Shown here: piece by piece, positions 54,728-63,876 of the stretch
How positions within the stretch are numbered: position 1 is the stretch's first letter
Layout of the letters: the number at the start of each line of letters is the position of its first letter
DNA from: Citromicrobium bathyomarinum
GTDB lineage: Bacteria; Pseudomonadota; Alphaproteobacteria; Sphingomonadales; Sphingomonadaceae
Length of the DNA: 64,000 bases
Direction of reading: 5' to 3'
Assembly (NCBI RefSeq): GCF_021021475.1
Contig: NZ_JAINWL010000002.1
Location: forward strand, 558,001 to 622,000
Notes under the pieces: generated by a model
Seen by the model: only the letters and a program-made list of their open reading frames with translations
What the model was told of the DNA's origin: nothing
Database searches by the model: none
Program-made: the position numbers and the translations under genes

Positions 54728-55495
54728 TTACTGAGCGGTCATCCCGCCATCGACCACCAGTTCGGTCCCGGTGACATAGCGACCTTCGTCGCAGCTGAGG
54801 AACAGCACTGCATTGGCGATATCGACCGGATCGCCCATCCGGCCCATCGGGATCGAGTCGACCACCGCATCGAAGTGCTCTGCATTGTCCGCTTTCGCGA
54901 CGTTCTGCATGTTGGTGTCGATCATCCCCGGGTGGATCGAATTGACCCGGATGTTGTCGCGCGCGCATTCGATCGCGATGGTCTTGCCGAACATCCGCAC
55001 CCCGGCCTTGGCCGCAGCATAGGCGGAACAGGCGGGCACACCGACCAGCCCGGCGACCGACGACAGGTTGACGATCGAGCCGCCTTTCCCGGCCTTGCGC
55101 ATGATCTCCACCGCGCGCCGCGTGCCGAAGAACACGCTGTCCAGATTGACGGTCAGCTGCTTGTTCCAGTCCGCGCTGGTCAGGTTCTCGATCGGGCGCA
55201 GTACGGCGATCCCGGCATTGTTGACGAGGATGTCGAGCGAGCCCCATTCCTGCGCAATCCGGTCGAGCACGCTGTCCCAGTCGGCTTCATCGGCGACGTC
55301 CTGCTTCAGCGCCATCGCGGTGCCGCCCGCATCGCGGATGCCTTTGGCGACCGCTTCCGCGCCGTCGAGATCAATGTCTGTCACGCAGACTTTCGCCCCC
55401 TCTTCGGCGAGGCGCTGCGCGGTTGCGCTGCCCAGACCGGGGACCGACGCGCCGCCGGTGATGAGTGCGATCTTGCCATCGAGGCGTTTGGTCAT
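54728..55495 (-). CDS. Short-chain dehydrogenase/reductase, classical (SDR 1)
   Basis: A 255-residue NAD(P)-dependent dehydrogenase. Cofactor loop TGGASVPGLGSATAQRLAEE near residue 14 (a longer TGxxxxGxG variant), NNAGIAVLRP near 92 and the catalytic Tyr-x3-Lys in SAYAAAKAGVRMF near 160, preceded by the catalytic serine of NLSSVAGLVG. CVTDIDLDGAEAVA suggests NAD preference from the aspartate after the second strand. It shares its orientation with the TonB receptor gene upstream but is separated from it by a terminator. Confidence 0.93.
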   Translation of the reverse strand: MTKRLDGKIALITGGASVPGLGSATAQRLAEEGAKVCVTDIDLDGAEAVAKGIRDAGGTAMALKQDVADEADWDSVLDRIAQEWGSLDILVNNAGIAVLRPIENLTSADWNKQLTVNLDSVFFGTRRAVEIMRKAGKGGSIVNLSSVAGLVGVPACSAYAAAKAGVRMFGKTIAIECARDNIRVNSIHPGMIDTNMQNVAKADNAEHFDAVVDSIPMGRMGDPVDIANAVLFLSCDEGRYVTGTELVVDGGMTAQ

Positions 55496-55514
55496 GATTT
55501 CCTCCTAGCGGAAT

Positions 55515-55545
55515 AAAAAAGAGGCCGGGCGCGATGCCCGGCCTC
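55515..55545 (-). terminator. Intrinsic terminator after the TonB receptor gene
   Basis: A perfect 10-bp stem GAGGCCGGGC (55521-55530) / GCCCGGCCTC (55536-55545) with a 5-nt loop. Read on the minus strand it is followed by TTTTTT. It lies about 20 bases after the receptor stop. Confidence 0.88.
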
Positions 55546-55562
55546 GCTGGGATGGGTCTGGG

Positions 55563-57851
55563 TTAGAAGTCGAAGCCGAGAGATGCGCCGAAGATGCGCG
55601 GTTCGCGGGCCGACGAGAAGGAGAACAGCCCGGCCACGGTGAACGCGGCGTTCGGTCCGCGATCGTCGAGCAGGTTGCGCACGAAGACCGAGGCATAGGC
55701 GCGTGCGCCACCGATTTCGAAATTCGCGCGGATGCTGGCGTCGAGCAGGGTCTGCGCATCGGAGCGAACCCGCGGGTCGTTTCCGTTCACGATCACCGGC
55801 CCGTTGGCCAGGTCGCCGCTGAGCGGCCCGAGCGAAATCTGCTGATCGTACGGATCGATGTACCGGAAGGTGACGTTGCCGACCATGCTGCCGAAACTGG
55901 TCGGCTGGTCGTAGGTCGCGCCGATCGAGCCGGTGATCTTCGGGTTGTAGATCAGGTTGTTGTTCGAATAGTCGAACGGGATGATGTTGCCGTTCACCGG
56001 CGAGACGTTGCCCACGATGAACCCGTCGACCTCGTTGTTGAGATAGCCCAGGGCCCCATTGATGGTCAGCTCGCTGGTCAAACGCGACGTGAAGTCCGCT
56101 TCCAGGCCCCAGATGGTTGCCGAGGCGACGTTGTCGGTGATCGTCTGGTTGCCCGTCGGACCGCCGGGGATGGTCGTGTTCGCCTGCAGGTCATTATACT
56201 TCGAATAGAACCCGGCGAAGTTGAACTGGGTGCGGCCGAAACTCAGTTTGGTGCCCAGTTCGAAGCTGTCGACGACCTCGGGCTCGTAGGGGCGGCTGGC
56301 GGTCGCGGCCGTCGCTGCACGCGGGGAGAACCCGCCCGAGCGGAAGCCCTGCGAATAGCTGGCATAGACCATCAGATCTTCGTTGGGCCGCCAGTCGACC
56401 CCCAGCTTGGGGGTGAATTTCTTGAACGTGGCTTCGCCCTGGCCGACGAGCCCGGTCTGGGCGAACCCGTTGCTGAGCTCCTTGGTGTCGGTCGTGTACC
56501 GTCCGCCGAACGACACGCGGACCGTATCCGACAGGCTGAGGTTGAAGTCGCCGAACACGGCGAAGCTTTCCACCGAGCCTATAACCGATTGCGGATTGTT
56601 GTCCGTGGTGCTCGCATCGACCCCCGGCTGGAACCCGAAGACCGAGGTGTACTGGATCAGGTCGTAGTTCGAGTTGAAATAGTACCCACCGATCACGAAA
56701 TCGAAATTGTCGGTGAAGTTGCCGGCGGCGCGCAGCTCCTGGCTGAACTGGTCGTAGTTCTGAAGGCGGCGGACCTTGTACAGATCTACGCTGGAACCGT
56801 CGAAATCCTGGCCCTGGTTCTCTTCCGATTTGCGATAGCTGGTGATCGAGGTGAGCGCGAGGCTGCCCAGATCGAGGTTCATCTCCAGCGTACCTGCCGG
56901 GGCCTTGTAGGTCGATTTGAAAGGCTCGGTGAAGACCGTGTACAGGTCGCTCGTCGTGTTACGATTGCATTCGATCGCGGGCATGAAGCCGCAGAAGACT
57001 TCCCCCGTCTCGGTGATCGGCGCGTTGACCACGTCGAAGGACTGTTCCTGCTGTTCCAGCGTCAGCAGGGCTTCGAAGGGGCCGCCATCACCAACCTTGA
57101 TCGCTACGCCATAGTTTTCGTTGTTGCTCCCGCCGCGACGGTCGCCGGTGTAGTAATCGGTGTAATAGCCGTCGGATTCGGTGTGGAAGTAGAAGAACTT
57201 GCCCGACACCGTATCGCCGAGCATCGGCGTGTTGACGACCGCGCGGGTCGCAAAGGTGCCGTACTCGCCATAGCTTGCTTCGGCCTTGACGCCGAACTGG
57301 CCGGTCGGGCGGGTGCGGCGGATGTTGATCACGCCGCCGATCGTGTTGCGGCCGAACAGCGTGCCTTGCGGGCCGCGCAGCACTTCGACCTGTTCGATAT
57401 CGAAGAAGTCGAGGAACTGGCCGGTGCTGGTGCCGATGAATACGCCGTCGATCACGACGCCCACGGTCGGTTCGGCGGATTTCTCGACGTCGGCATAGGT
57501 GAGGCCGCGAATGGAGAGGTTCGCCGCAGCCGCGCCGCTGTTCTGGTTGGTGATCAGCAGGTTGGGCGACAGGCCCTGAATATCGCCGATGGTCGTGGTG
57601 CCGCGATTATCCAGCGTCTGGGTGTTGATCGCGGTGATTGCGACCGGCGTATCCTGCAGCGCTTCGTCGCGGCGGCGGGCGGTAACGATGATCTCGCCAT
57701 CCATGTCGCTGTCATCGGCCTGGTTCCCGACATAGCCATCGGGCGAATCGTCTTGCGGCGTCTGCGCCTGTGCCTGCGCGGGCATCGCCCACATCAAGGC
57801 GGAGGTGCCCAGCGCGGTTGCCAGGACCGTACGATAGGTCGAAACAGTCAT
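55563..57851 (-). CDS. TonB-dependent outer-membrane receptor
   Basis: A 762-residue receptor. A signal peptide ends near residue 30 (WAMPAQAQAQ). The plug domain follows with GEIIVTARRRDEALQDTPVA, then GVVIDGVFIG and VEVLRGPQGTLFGRNTIGGV, the conserved plug motifs. A 22-strand barrel fills the rest, ending in ...LGFDF with a terminal aromatic residue for BAM recognition. Sphingomonad receptors of this type usually take up plant-derived or hydrophobic substrates rather than iron; its position among catabolic genes suggests the cluster substrate. Transcribed divergently from an MDR gene, with the 142-base gap holding the promoters. AGAGG sits right before the ATG. Confidence 0.94.
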   Translation of the reverse strand: MTVSTYRTVLATALGTSALMWAMPAQAQAQTPQDDSPDGYVGNQADDSDMDGEIIVTARRRDEALQDTPVAITAINTQTLDNRGTTTIGDIQGLSPNLLITNQNSGAAAANLSIRGLTYADVEKSAEPTVGVVIDGVFIGTSTGQFLDFFDIEQVEVLRGPQGTLFGRNTIGGVINIRRTRPTGQFGVKAEASYGEYGTFATRAVVNTPMLGDTVSGKFFYFHTESDGYYTDYYTGDRRGGSNNENYGVAIKVGDGGPFEALLTLEQQEQSFDVVNAPITETGEVFCGFMPAIECNRNTTSDLYTVFTEPFKSTYKAPAGTLEMNLDLGSLALTSITSYRKSEENQGQDFDGSSVDLYKVRRLQNYDQFSQELRAAGNFTDNFDFVIGGYYFNSNYDLIQYTSVFGFQPGVDASTTDNNPQSVIGSVESFAVFGDFNLSLSDTVRVSFGGRYTTDTKELSNGFAQTGLVGQGEATFKKFTPKLGVDWRPNEDLMVYASYSQGFRSGGFSPRAATAATASRPYEPEVVDSFELGTKLSFGRTQFNFAGFYSKYNDLQANTTIPGGPTGNQTITDNVASATIWGLEADFTSRLTSELTINGALGYLNNEVDGFIVGNVSPVNGNIIPFDYSNNNLIYNPKITGSIGATYDQPTSFGSMVGNVTFRYIDPYDQQISLGPLSGDLANGPVIVNGNDPRVRSDAQTLLDASIRANFEIGGARAYASVFVRNLLDDRGPNAAFTVAGLFSFSSAREPRIFGASLGFDF

Positions 57852-57993
57852 CCTCTAATCCCCTCGTGAGTTCGCCATTCACCGATGGCTTCAACCTCAG
57901 TGTTTTCCCTGAGCTGCCGTCCGACTTGAACTGACAATTGGTAGAGGTGCCGTTGCACAGCCTATTTGTGAGGAATGGGAAGGGGAGATATTC

Positions 57994-59007
57994 ATGACCG
58001 ATAACAAGCGTTTTCTTCTCCGCCGCCGCCCTGAAGGCGAGCCGGTGGAGACCGATTTCGAGCTGGTAAGCGCCGCAATTCCGGCCCCGCCCGCGGGTGG
58101 TTTCGTGCTGCGCAACCACTTCGCCTCGCTCGATCCTGCACAGCGCGGATGGATGGACGACGCGCCCAGCTACATGCCGCCGATCGCTCTGGACGATCCC
58201 GTCCGGGCGACGACCGTGGGGCAGGTGCACGCGAGCGATCATCCCGATTATGCGCCCGGCGATTGGGTGATGGGATTGAACGCGATCGAGGAATATTCCG
58301 CCGTGGTGCCCGACGGGTTCACTGCCAAGGTCGATGTCTCGGCAGTCGACAGCCCCTCTCGGTTCCTTTCTGCTTTCGGCGCGGTCGGGTTGACCGCTTA
58401 TTTCGGGCTGCTCGAAGTCGCGAAGCCCCAGCCGGGCGAGACCGTGCTGGTCTCCGGCGCGGCTGGCGCGGTCGGATCGGTGGTCGGGCAGATTGCAAAG
58501 ATCCACGGCTGCCGCACGGTCGGCATCGCTGGCGGACCTGACAAATGCGCAAGGCTGGTCGAGCGCTATGGCTATGACGCGGCGGTCGATTATCGCGGCA
58601 AGTCCACGGAGCAGCTGGCCGACGCGATCCGCGAGGTCACGCCCGATGGCGCGAATATCGTGTTCGAGAATGTCGGCGGAACCGTGTTCGATGCCGAACT
58701 GATGAACCTCGCCAAGCATGCCCGGATCGTGCTGTGCGGTCTGATCAGCGAGTATAACAGCGAGACCAAGCACGGCGCGCGCAACCTGTGGCAGGTGCTC
58801 GCGCAGGAGGCGACGCTGCACGGATACCTGATCTCTGCCTATGTCGATCGCTTTGCCGAGGGCGGGGCGCAGATGGCCAAGTGGATCGCCAGCGGCGAGG
58901 TCGTGATGGACGAAGACATCCAGCACGGGATCGACAATGCCTATCCCGCATTCATGCGGCTGTTTTCCGGCGCCAACACGGGCAAGCTGATCCTCGCACT
59001 CGACTGA
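57994..59007 (+). CDS. MDR NADP-dependent oxidoreductase (zinc-free), second copy
   Basis: A 337-residue protein of the same family as the one at 53645-54655: Rossmann loop SGAAGAVGSVVGQIAKIHGC near residue 152, GIAGGPDKCARLVERYGYDA and VFENVGGTVFDAEL follow. No zinc ligands. The N-terminal half differs from its paralogue enough to suggest a different substrate rather than a recent copy. GGGGAGA precedes the ATG. Confidence 0.9.
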   Translation: MTDNKRFLLRRRPEGEPVETDFELVSAAIPAPPAGGFVLRNHFASLDPAQRGWMDDAPSYMPPIALDDPVRATTVGQVHASDHPDYAPGDWVMGLNAIEEYSAVVPDGFTAKVDVSAVDSPSRFLSAFGAVGLTAYFGLLEVAKPQPGETVLVSGAAGAVGSVVGQIAKIHGCRTVGIAGGPDKCARLVERYGYDAAVDYRGKSTEQLADAIREVTPDGANIVFENVGGTVFDAELMNLAKHARIVLCGLISEYNSETKHGARNLWQVLAQEATLHGYLISAYVDRFAEGGAQMAKWIASGEVVMDEDIQHGIDNAYPAFMRLFSGANTGKLILALD

Positions 59008-59035
59008 GGATCGGCTCGCCCGGCGGTGCGCGCAA

Positions 59036-59797
59036 TCAGAACTGGTTGCGCTTGGTAATCCCGCTGTCGACCACGATGTTCGCGCCGGTCATGGTGGAGC
59101 ATACCGGCGAGGCGACGAAGGCGATCGCCTTGGCCAGTTCGGTGCCGTCGGTCATTTTGCCCAGCGGCATCTGGCCCATGATCTGGCCGAAGAAATCGGG
59201 CATGCCTTCCTTGATCTGGGGCCACGGGCCGTCCTCGGTCCACACCGGGCCCGGGGTGATGCAATTGACCCGGATGTTCTTGGGCGCGAGCGCCTGCGAC
59301 TGGGCGGAGGAATAGGCCATCACCGCCGCCTTCAACGCGTTGTAGGGCTGCACGCCCATGAACTCCTCGACCGCGCCGGTAGAGCTGATGCACAGCACGC
59401 TACCCGCGCCGGATTTTTCGAGATGCGGAAGAGCCGCCTCGATCCCGCGCCGCATCGGGAGCACGTCGGTCGCCAGAATGGTCTGCCATGCCTCGTCGGT
59501 ATCCTCACCCGGGTTGGCCGAGGTGAAGCTGACGAAGATGTCGCACCCGCCCAGCGCGTCTGCGGCATTGCTGACGAAAGCGGGCACCGCGCTCGCATCA
59601 GTCACGTCGAGCGCTTCGGAATAAACCTTCGCGCCCTTGCCTTCGCATTCCTTGGCGGTGGCGGAAACCTTGTCCGCGCTGCGTCCGCAAATCGCGACGT
59701 CGCAGCCTTCTTCGGCGAGCACGTGTGCGACTTGCCGCCCGATGCCGCCGTTTGCACCGACCAGAATCGCCTTCTTGCCCTTGAGTTGCAGGTCCAT
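59036..59797 (-). CDS. Short-chain dehydrogenase/reductase (SDR 2)
   Basis: A 253-residue SDR. Cofactor loop GANGGIGRQVAHVLAEEGCD near residue 14, catalytic CISSTGAVEEFMGVQPYNALKAA near 135 with Tyr-x3-Lys intact. The asparagine-rich NNAG motif of classical SDRs is replaced by SFTSANPG near 88, so it is an atypical member. Convergent with the MDR gene (28 bases apart, no hairpin of note) and divergent from SDR 3. GGGAGA precedes the ATG. Confidence 0.92.
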   Translation of the reverse strand: MDLQLKGKKAILVGANGGIGRQVAHVLAEEGCDVAICGRSADKVSATAKECEGKGAKVYSEALDVTDASAVPAFVSNAADALGGCDIFVSFTSANPGEDTDEAWQTILATDVLPMRRGIEAALPHLEKSGAGSVLCISSTGAVEEFMGVQPYNALKAAVMAYSSAQSQALAPKNIRVNCITPGPVWTEDGPWPQIKEGMPDFFGQIMGQMPLGKMTDGTELAKAIAFVASPVCSTMTGANIVVDSGITKRNQF

Positions 59798-59941
59798 TGT
59801 CGTCTCCCGGAAAATTGCTTGAGATTATCTCCATCCCACCGTGTTCGAGCGGGCCGGTGCACACCACTGCGTTTTGTAACAGGCCCGGCGCTTCCGGGGC
59901 TCTGATACGCTCGATCCGATAACTAAAGCAGGAGAGCGGAT

Positions 59942-60745
59942 ATGAAACGGCTGGAAGGCAAGCGGGCGATTATTCTGGGCGCGAGCAGCCGGGACAACAT
60001 GGGCCAGGTGATGGCGCGCAGGTTCATGGATGAAGGCGCACAGGTAATGGTCTCGGGCCGCAAGGCCGATGTGCTGGAAGACTTCGCGAAGGACACCGGC
60101 GCTGTATGGCACGCGTGCGATATCACGCAGGAAAGCAGCCTTGCCGAGCTGGCCGATGCGGCGATGGAGCAGATGGGCGGGATCGACATTGCGGTCAATT
60201 CCACCGGCTGGGGCCTGCTGGAGCCGTTCCTCGACACGACCCGCGAAACGCTCGACCAGATGACGGCGCTGCAATTCATCGGGCCATACCAGTTCTTCCA
60301 GGCGATGCTGCGCAAGATGGCCCGCAGCCATGGCGGGCAGGGCGGCTCGATCATCCAGATCAGCTCCGCCACCGCCGTCATCATGCTGGAAAATCACGCC
60401 GCCTACATGGGGACCAAGGCCGGGACCGATCATGTCGTGCGGTGCGTCGCCAACGAGTTCGGTGTCGAGGGCGTGCGCGCCAATTCGATCTCTCCCGGTC
60501 TCACCGACACGCCGATGAACGCGGACGCTGCCAAGGTGCCCGGCCTGTTCGAGAGCTTCCGCAAAGGCTATCCGCTGGGCCGGTGGGGGACCTCAGAAGA
60601 CGTTGCCGAAGCGGCTGTTTTCCTCGCCAGCGATGCCTGTTTCATGACCGGCGAGAACCTGCAGGTAAACGGCGGGCTGTGCCTGCGCGGCAACCCGACG
60701 CAGGAAGAGATGCAGGCCTCGATCGAGGCGGCCTCGGCGAACTGA
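59942..60745 (+). CDS. Short-chain dehydrogenase/reductase (SDR 3)
   Basis: A 267-residue SDR with cofactor loop LGASSRDNMGQVMARRFMDE near residue 12 (an unusual GASSxxNxG spacing), NSTGWGLLEPFLDTT near 92 in place of NNAG, and catalytic QISSATAVIMLENHAAYMGT with Tyr-x3-Lys near 147-158. AGGAGAG lies 7 bases upstream of the ATG. Like SDR 2 it lacks the standard NNAG motif, so both may act on bulky or unusual substrates. Convergent with the acyl-CoA ligase gene. Confidence 0.92.
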   Translation: MKRLEGKRAIILGASSRDNMGQVMARRFMDEGAQVMVSGRKADVLEDFAKDTGAVWHACDITQESSLAELADAAMEQMGGIDIAVNSTGWGLLEPFLDTTRETLDQMTALQFIGPYQFFQAMLRKMARSHGGQGGSIIQISSATAVIMLENHAAYMGTKAGTDHVVRCVANEFGVEGVRANSISPGLTDTPMNADAAKVPGLFESFRKGYPLGRWGTSEDVAEAAVFLASDACFMTGENLQVNGGLCLRGNPTQEEMQASIEAASAN

Positions 60746-60767
60746 GACGCGCCGCCCGCAGGCCCGC

Positions 60768-62387
60768 CTAGGCGTCGGCGAGCTTGCGGGCGATGTCCTT
60801 GCGCAGCTGATCCTTGCGCACCTTGCCGCTCGCCGTGCGCGGGAAGTCGGTCACGAACTCGAACCGCTCGGGGATCTTCTGTTTGGCGAGGCCTGAATTG
60901 ATCACATGATCGACCAGATCGCCGATTGCGGGCGGTTCGTCCCCGGCGATGCAGTAGGCGCAGACCCCTTCGCCAAGGCGATCGTGCGGCATTGCCACCA
61001 CGCTCACATCCTGCAGGCCAGGGTGGGTGCGCAAGACGTCCTCGATCTCGACCGCGCTAATGTTTTCGCCGCCGCGGATGATCAAATCCTTCTTGCGCCC
61101 GGTCACGGTCAGCGCGCCATCGGCGGTCAAGCGGCCCAGATCGCCTGTGCGGAAAAAGCCGCGCTCGTCGATTGCGGCGCGGGTTTGCTCCTCGTCCGAA
61201 TAGCCGAGCATCATGGCAGGGCCATGGGCGAGGATCTCACCCTCTTCGCCCGGCGGCAGATCGCGGCCCTCGCCGTCGACGATGCGGACCTGATAATCGA
61301 CGACCTCGCCATCCGTGGTCGCGGCGAGTTCGGGATTGTCGGGCCAGCCATAGGTCACCAGCGGCACTTCGGAGGCACCGAACACGCGAAACGCGACGAG
61401 ATTGTCGAACGCTTTGCGCGCGCTCGGGATCAGTTCGGGCGGCACCGCCGCGCCGCCGCAGGCGAACCAGCGTAGCGAAGGAAGGCGGGTGCCCGCCTTG
61501 CGTGCGGTATCGGCGAGCTCGACCAGGAATGGCGTTGCCGCCACCGTGCCGCTGACCCGATGCCGGTCGATCAGCGCGACCGCCTCGGCCGCATCCCAGC
61601 GCTCCATCAGAATGGTTCGCGTGCCCCGCACCAGCGGCATTTCCAGCCCGTTGGCGAAGCCCGAAATATGCGTGACGGGGGAGGGCATGATCAGCGTATC
61701 GCCCGCGTCCACCCCCCAGTGCGCTGCGCTATGATCGAGCACATGATCGAGCGTGGTGTGCGAATGGAGCACGCCCTTGGGCCGGCCGGTGGTGCCCGAG
61801 GTGTAGAGCACCATCTTGACCCCCTTCGGGTCGACCTCGACCTCTTTGAGGTCGAGCTGTGTACCTTGCTGTACTAGCGAGGCGTAGTCTTCGCCGACGG
61901 TATCGTCCCCGCGCACGACGAAGATATCCTCTAGCTGGGGCAGCTCCCGCTGCACGCGCGCGGCCATTGCGGCGAAGTCGTAATTGCGGAACTCGGCGCA
62001 GGTGAACAGCGCGCGGGCTCCGGAATCCGCCAGCATCAGGCCGACTTCGGCATCGCGGTAGATCGGTACGATCGGGACGATCACCAGCCCTGCCAGCGCC
62101 GCGGCGAGATCGATCACGGCAGTCTCGTGCCAGTTGGGCAGTTGGAAGGCGATAACATCGCCCGCCGCATAGCCGCGGTCCTGCAACGCAGCGGCCAACG
62201 CGCGCGCCTCGTCCAGCCACTCGCGCCGGGTGAGGTCGCGGCGTTCGTCGCTGATCGCGATGAAGCCGGGGTCGGCCTGCGCCAGTTCTTGCGCGCGCTT
62301 GGCGATTGTCGTGTCCCGCCAGTCGCTGTCTGCGTGGTGCGCGGGCGGAATGGCGAGCCAGTTCCAGGCTTTGCGCGGGTCGGCCAT
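60768..62387 (-). CDS. AMP-binding acyl-CoA ligase (class I adenylate-forming enzyme)
   Basis: A 539-residue ligase activating a carboxylic acid to its CoA thioester. Start ATG 62387 has GAGGGG 5 bases upstream; the frame stays open far beyond it on the reverse of the oxygenase gene, which is accidental. Motifs: LYTSGTTGRPKGVLHSHTTL near residue 195, GASEVPLVTYGW near 325, the ATP-binding GFFRTGDLGRLT near 415, GGENISAVEIEDVLRTHPG near 445, and the C-terminal lysine region TASGKVRKDQLRKD. It is closest to fatty-acid or cyclohexanecarboxylate-type ligases; substrate is not readable. It could activate an acid made by the Rieske, SDR and MDR enzymes of the cluster. Confidence 0.93.
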   Translation of the reverse strand: MADPRKAWNWLAIPPAHHADSDWRDTTIAKRAQELAQADPGFIAISDERRDLTRREWLDEARALAAALQDRGYAAGDVIAFQLPNWHETAVIDLAAALAGLVIVPIVPIYRDAEVGLMLADSGARALFTCAEFRNYDFAAMAARVQRELPQLEDIFVVRGDDTVGEDYASLVQQGTQLDLKEVEVDPKGVKMVLYTSGTTGRPKGVLHSHTTLDHVLDHSAAHWGVDAGDTLIMPSPVTHISGFANGLEMPLVRGTRTILMERWDAAEAVALIDRHRVSGTVAATPFLVELADTARKAGTRLPSLRWFACGGAAVPPELIPSARKAFDNLVAFRVFGASEVPLVTYGWPDNPELAATTDGEVVDYQVRIVDGEGRDLPPGEEGEILAHGPAMMLGYSDEEQTRAAIDERGFFRTGDLGRLTADGALTVTGRKKDLIIRGGENISAVEIEDVLRTHPGLQDVSVVAMPHDRLGEGVCAYCIAGDEPPAIGDLVDHVINSGLAKQKIPERFEFVTDFPRTASGKVRKDQLRKDIARKLADA

Positions 62388-62445
62388 GAAAGCCCCTCTC
62401 TGTTTCGTTCTTATAGTTTCGCGTCGAAATCTAGCAGCCGGGCGA

Positions 62446-62498
62446 AGGGCGGCACCTGTTACCTCTCCCAGCTTGTCCACGTGCGCGTAGGGCGGCAC
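62446..62498. repeat. Direct repeat upstream of the Rieske oxygenase gene
   Basis: The 10-mer AGGGCGGCAC occurs at 62446-62455 and 62489-62498, 43 bases apart, in the 147-base gap between the divergent acyl-CoA ligase and Rieske oxygenase genes. A short inverted repeat TTTCG/CGAAA (62417-62429) lies nearby. Both may bind a regulator of the catabolic genes; no promoter box was identified with confidence. Confidence 0.35.
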
Positions 62499-62534
62499 TG
62501 TGGCTGGCAAAACCATAAAGGCTGGAGAGACCCC

Positions 62535-63722
62535 ATGGGCAAGATCGATCGCATTGCGAAGGTTGGCGACGTCGCCGAAATCATGCTCGATTATGTCGAG
62601 AACAAGAAGACCCACCAGACCTCCGAGGTCATGCGGGTCCCGGCGGCGGCCTATGTCGATCCCGAACAGTACCAGCGGGAGATCGACCTGATCTTCAAGA
62701 AGGTGCCGCTGATGCTGGCCTTCACTGCGGAAATGCCCGAGCCGGGCGACTACAAGGCGATGGATGCGGTCGGCATGCCGGTGCTGATCGCGCGCGACAA
62801 AAAAGGCGCCGTGCGCGCCTTCCTCAACGTATGCGCCCACCGCGGTGCGCCCGTTGCAGAGGCCGGGCGCGGCAATTGCTCGCGCTTCACCTGCAAATAT
62901 CACGCGTGGACCTACGGTCAGGACGGCAAGCTCCTGGGCGTGGCGGAAAAATCGCTGTTCGGCGATGTCGACAAGCAGGACCGCTCGTTGCGCGAACTGC
63001 CGTGCGAAGAGCGTGCGGGGATGATCTTCGTCAGCCTCGACCCGGAGGCAACGATCGATCTCGACGAGTACTTCCAGGGTTACCTCAATGATTTCGCCGA
63101 TCTCGACCTTGGCAGCTGGACCTATATGGGCAGCCGCGAGATCGAAGGCGCGAACTGGAAGATCGCCTTCGACGGCTATCTGGAAGGCTATCACTTCGGG
63201 TCGCTGCATCCCGAGACCATTTTTCCGCGGACCCCATCCAACCGGATGCATTACGAGGCGTTCGGCCCGAACCTGCGGATCGGCTTCCCCCACCATGCGA
63301 TCGCAGAGAAGCTGCGCGAGCATCCGCGCGACAAGTGGGGCGAACAGGAAAACAACGGGTTCGACTTCGTGCGCATCCTGTTCCCCAATGTCTCCGCCTT
63401 CATCGCGCCCGAGATCACCCAGATCGCGCAGCTGTTCCCCGGGCCGACGCCCGACAAGAACCGCACCGTGCTCAACTATCTGCGCCGCGAACCGATCAAG
63501 GACGATGCGGATCGCGAGGCGGTGGAAGGGGCGATGAACTTCTTCCGCAACGTAACCTACGAGGAAGACTATCTGATCGGGATGGAAATCCAGAAGGGCC
63601 TGGCTAGCGGCGCGCACGAAGACCTGGTCTTCGGCAAGAACGAGCGCGGCAACCAGTACTTCCACGAGTGGGTCAACTGGTATCTCGCCAATGATCCGGA
63701 CGCGCCCAAGCCCGAGCTTTAG
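62535..63722 (+). CDS. Rieske non-haem iron oxygenase, alpha subunit
   Basis: A 395-residue ring-hydroxylating-type oxygenase. The Rieske domain (about residues 60-150) has CAHRGAPVAEAG (Cys-x-His) and CKYHAWTYG (Cys-x2-His). The catalytic domain has the mononuclear iron histidines in EGYHFGSLHPET (His-x4-His). Length and the low-similarity catalytic half fit monooxygenases and dioxygenases of terpenoid, steroid or aromatic catabolism. GGAGAGA precedes the ATG by 5 bases. A second oxygenase alpha subunit gene follows 154 bases downstream, so this organism uses at least two such oxygenases in one locus. Electrons may come from the ferredoxin at 52773-53123. Confidence 0.93.
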   Translation: MGKIDRIAKVGDVAEIMLDYVENKKTHQTSEVMRVPAAAYVDPEQYQREIDLIFKKVPLMLAFTAEMPEPGDYKAMDAVGMPVLIARDKKGAVRAFLNVCAHRGAPVAEAGRGNCSRFTCKYHAWTYGQDGKLLGVAEKSLFGDVDKQDRSLRELPCEERAGMIFVSLDPEATIDLDEYFQGYLNDFADLDLGSWTYMGSREIEGANWKIAFDGYLEGYHFGSLHPETIFPRTPSNRMHYEAFGPNLRIGFPHHAIAEKLREHPRDKWGEQENNGFDFVRILFPNVSAFIAPEITQIAQLFPGPTPDKNRTVLNYLRREPIKDDADREAVEGAMNFFRNVTYEEDYLIGMEIQKGLASGAHEDLVFGKNERGNQYFHEWVNWYLANDPDAPKPEL

Positions 63723-63755
63723 GGGCAGGGGCCGGGCGGGCCGCTCGCGTCCGCA

Positions 63756-63777
63756 TTATCCGGCGCTAGCTGGATAA
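63756..63777. promoter_or_regulatory. Inverted repeat upstream of second Rieske oxygenase
   Basis: Perfect arms TTATCC (63756-63761) and GGATAA (63772-63777) with a 10-base spacer, in the 154-base gap between two oxygenase genes. The size and symmetry fit an operator for a TetR/GntR/MarR-like dimer. The gap suggests that the second oxygenase has its own promoter. Confidence 0.4.
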
Positions 63778-63876
63778 ACGGTTAGTGGCCCAGCCTGCCC
63801 AAACGACGCATCAAAGGGAAAACGGGCAAACCCCGACAAGCCGGACCGCTACGAGTCAGGACATGAAGAGGACGCT

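Noticed and set aside
53146-57961. Shared 9-mer TTGCACAGC at 53146-53154 and 57953-57961, upstream of two catabolic genes
   Set aside because: A 9-base match in a 64 kb window is easily due to chance; no shared spacing to start codons and no third copy seen.
62388-63665. Extended N-terminal half of the acyl-CoA ligase frame (fusion-like 965 residues)
   Set aside because: The extra 426 residues are the reverse complement of the Rieske oxygenase gene; ATG 62387 has a good Shine-Dalgarno and gives the normal length.
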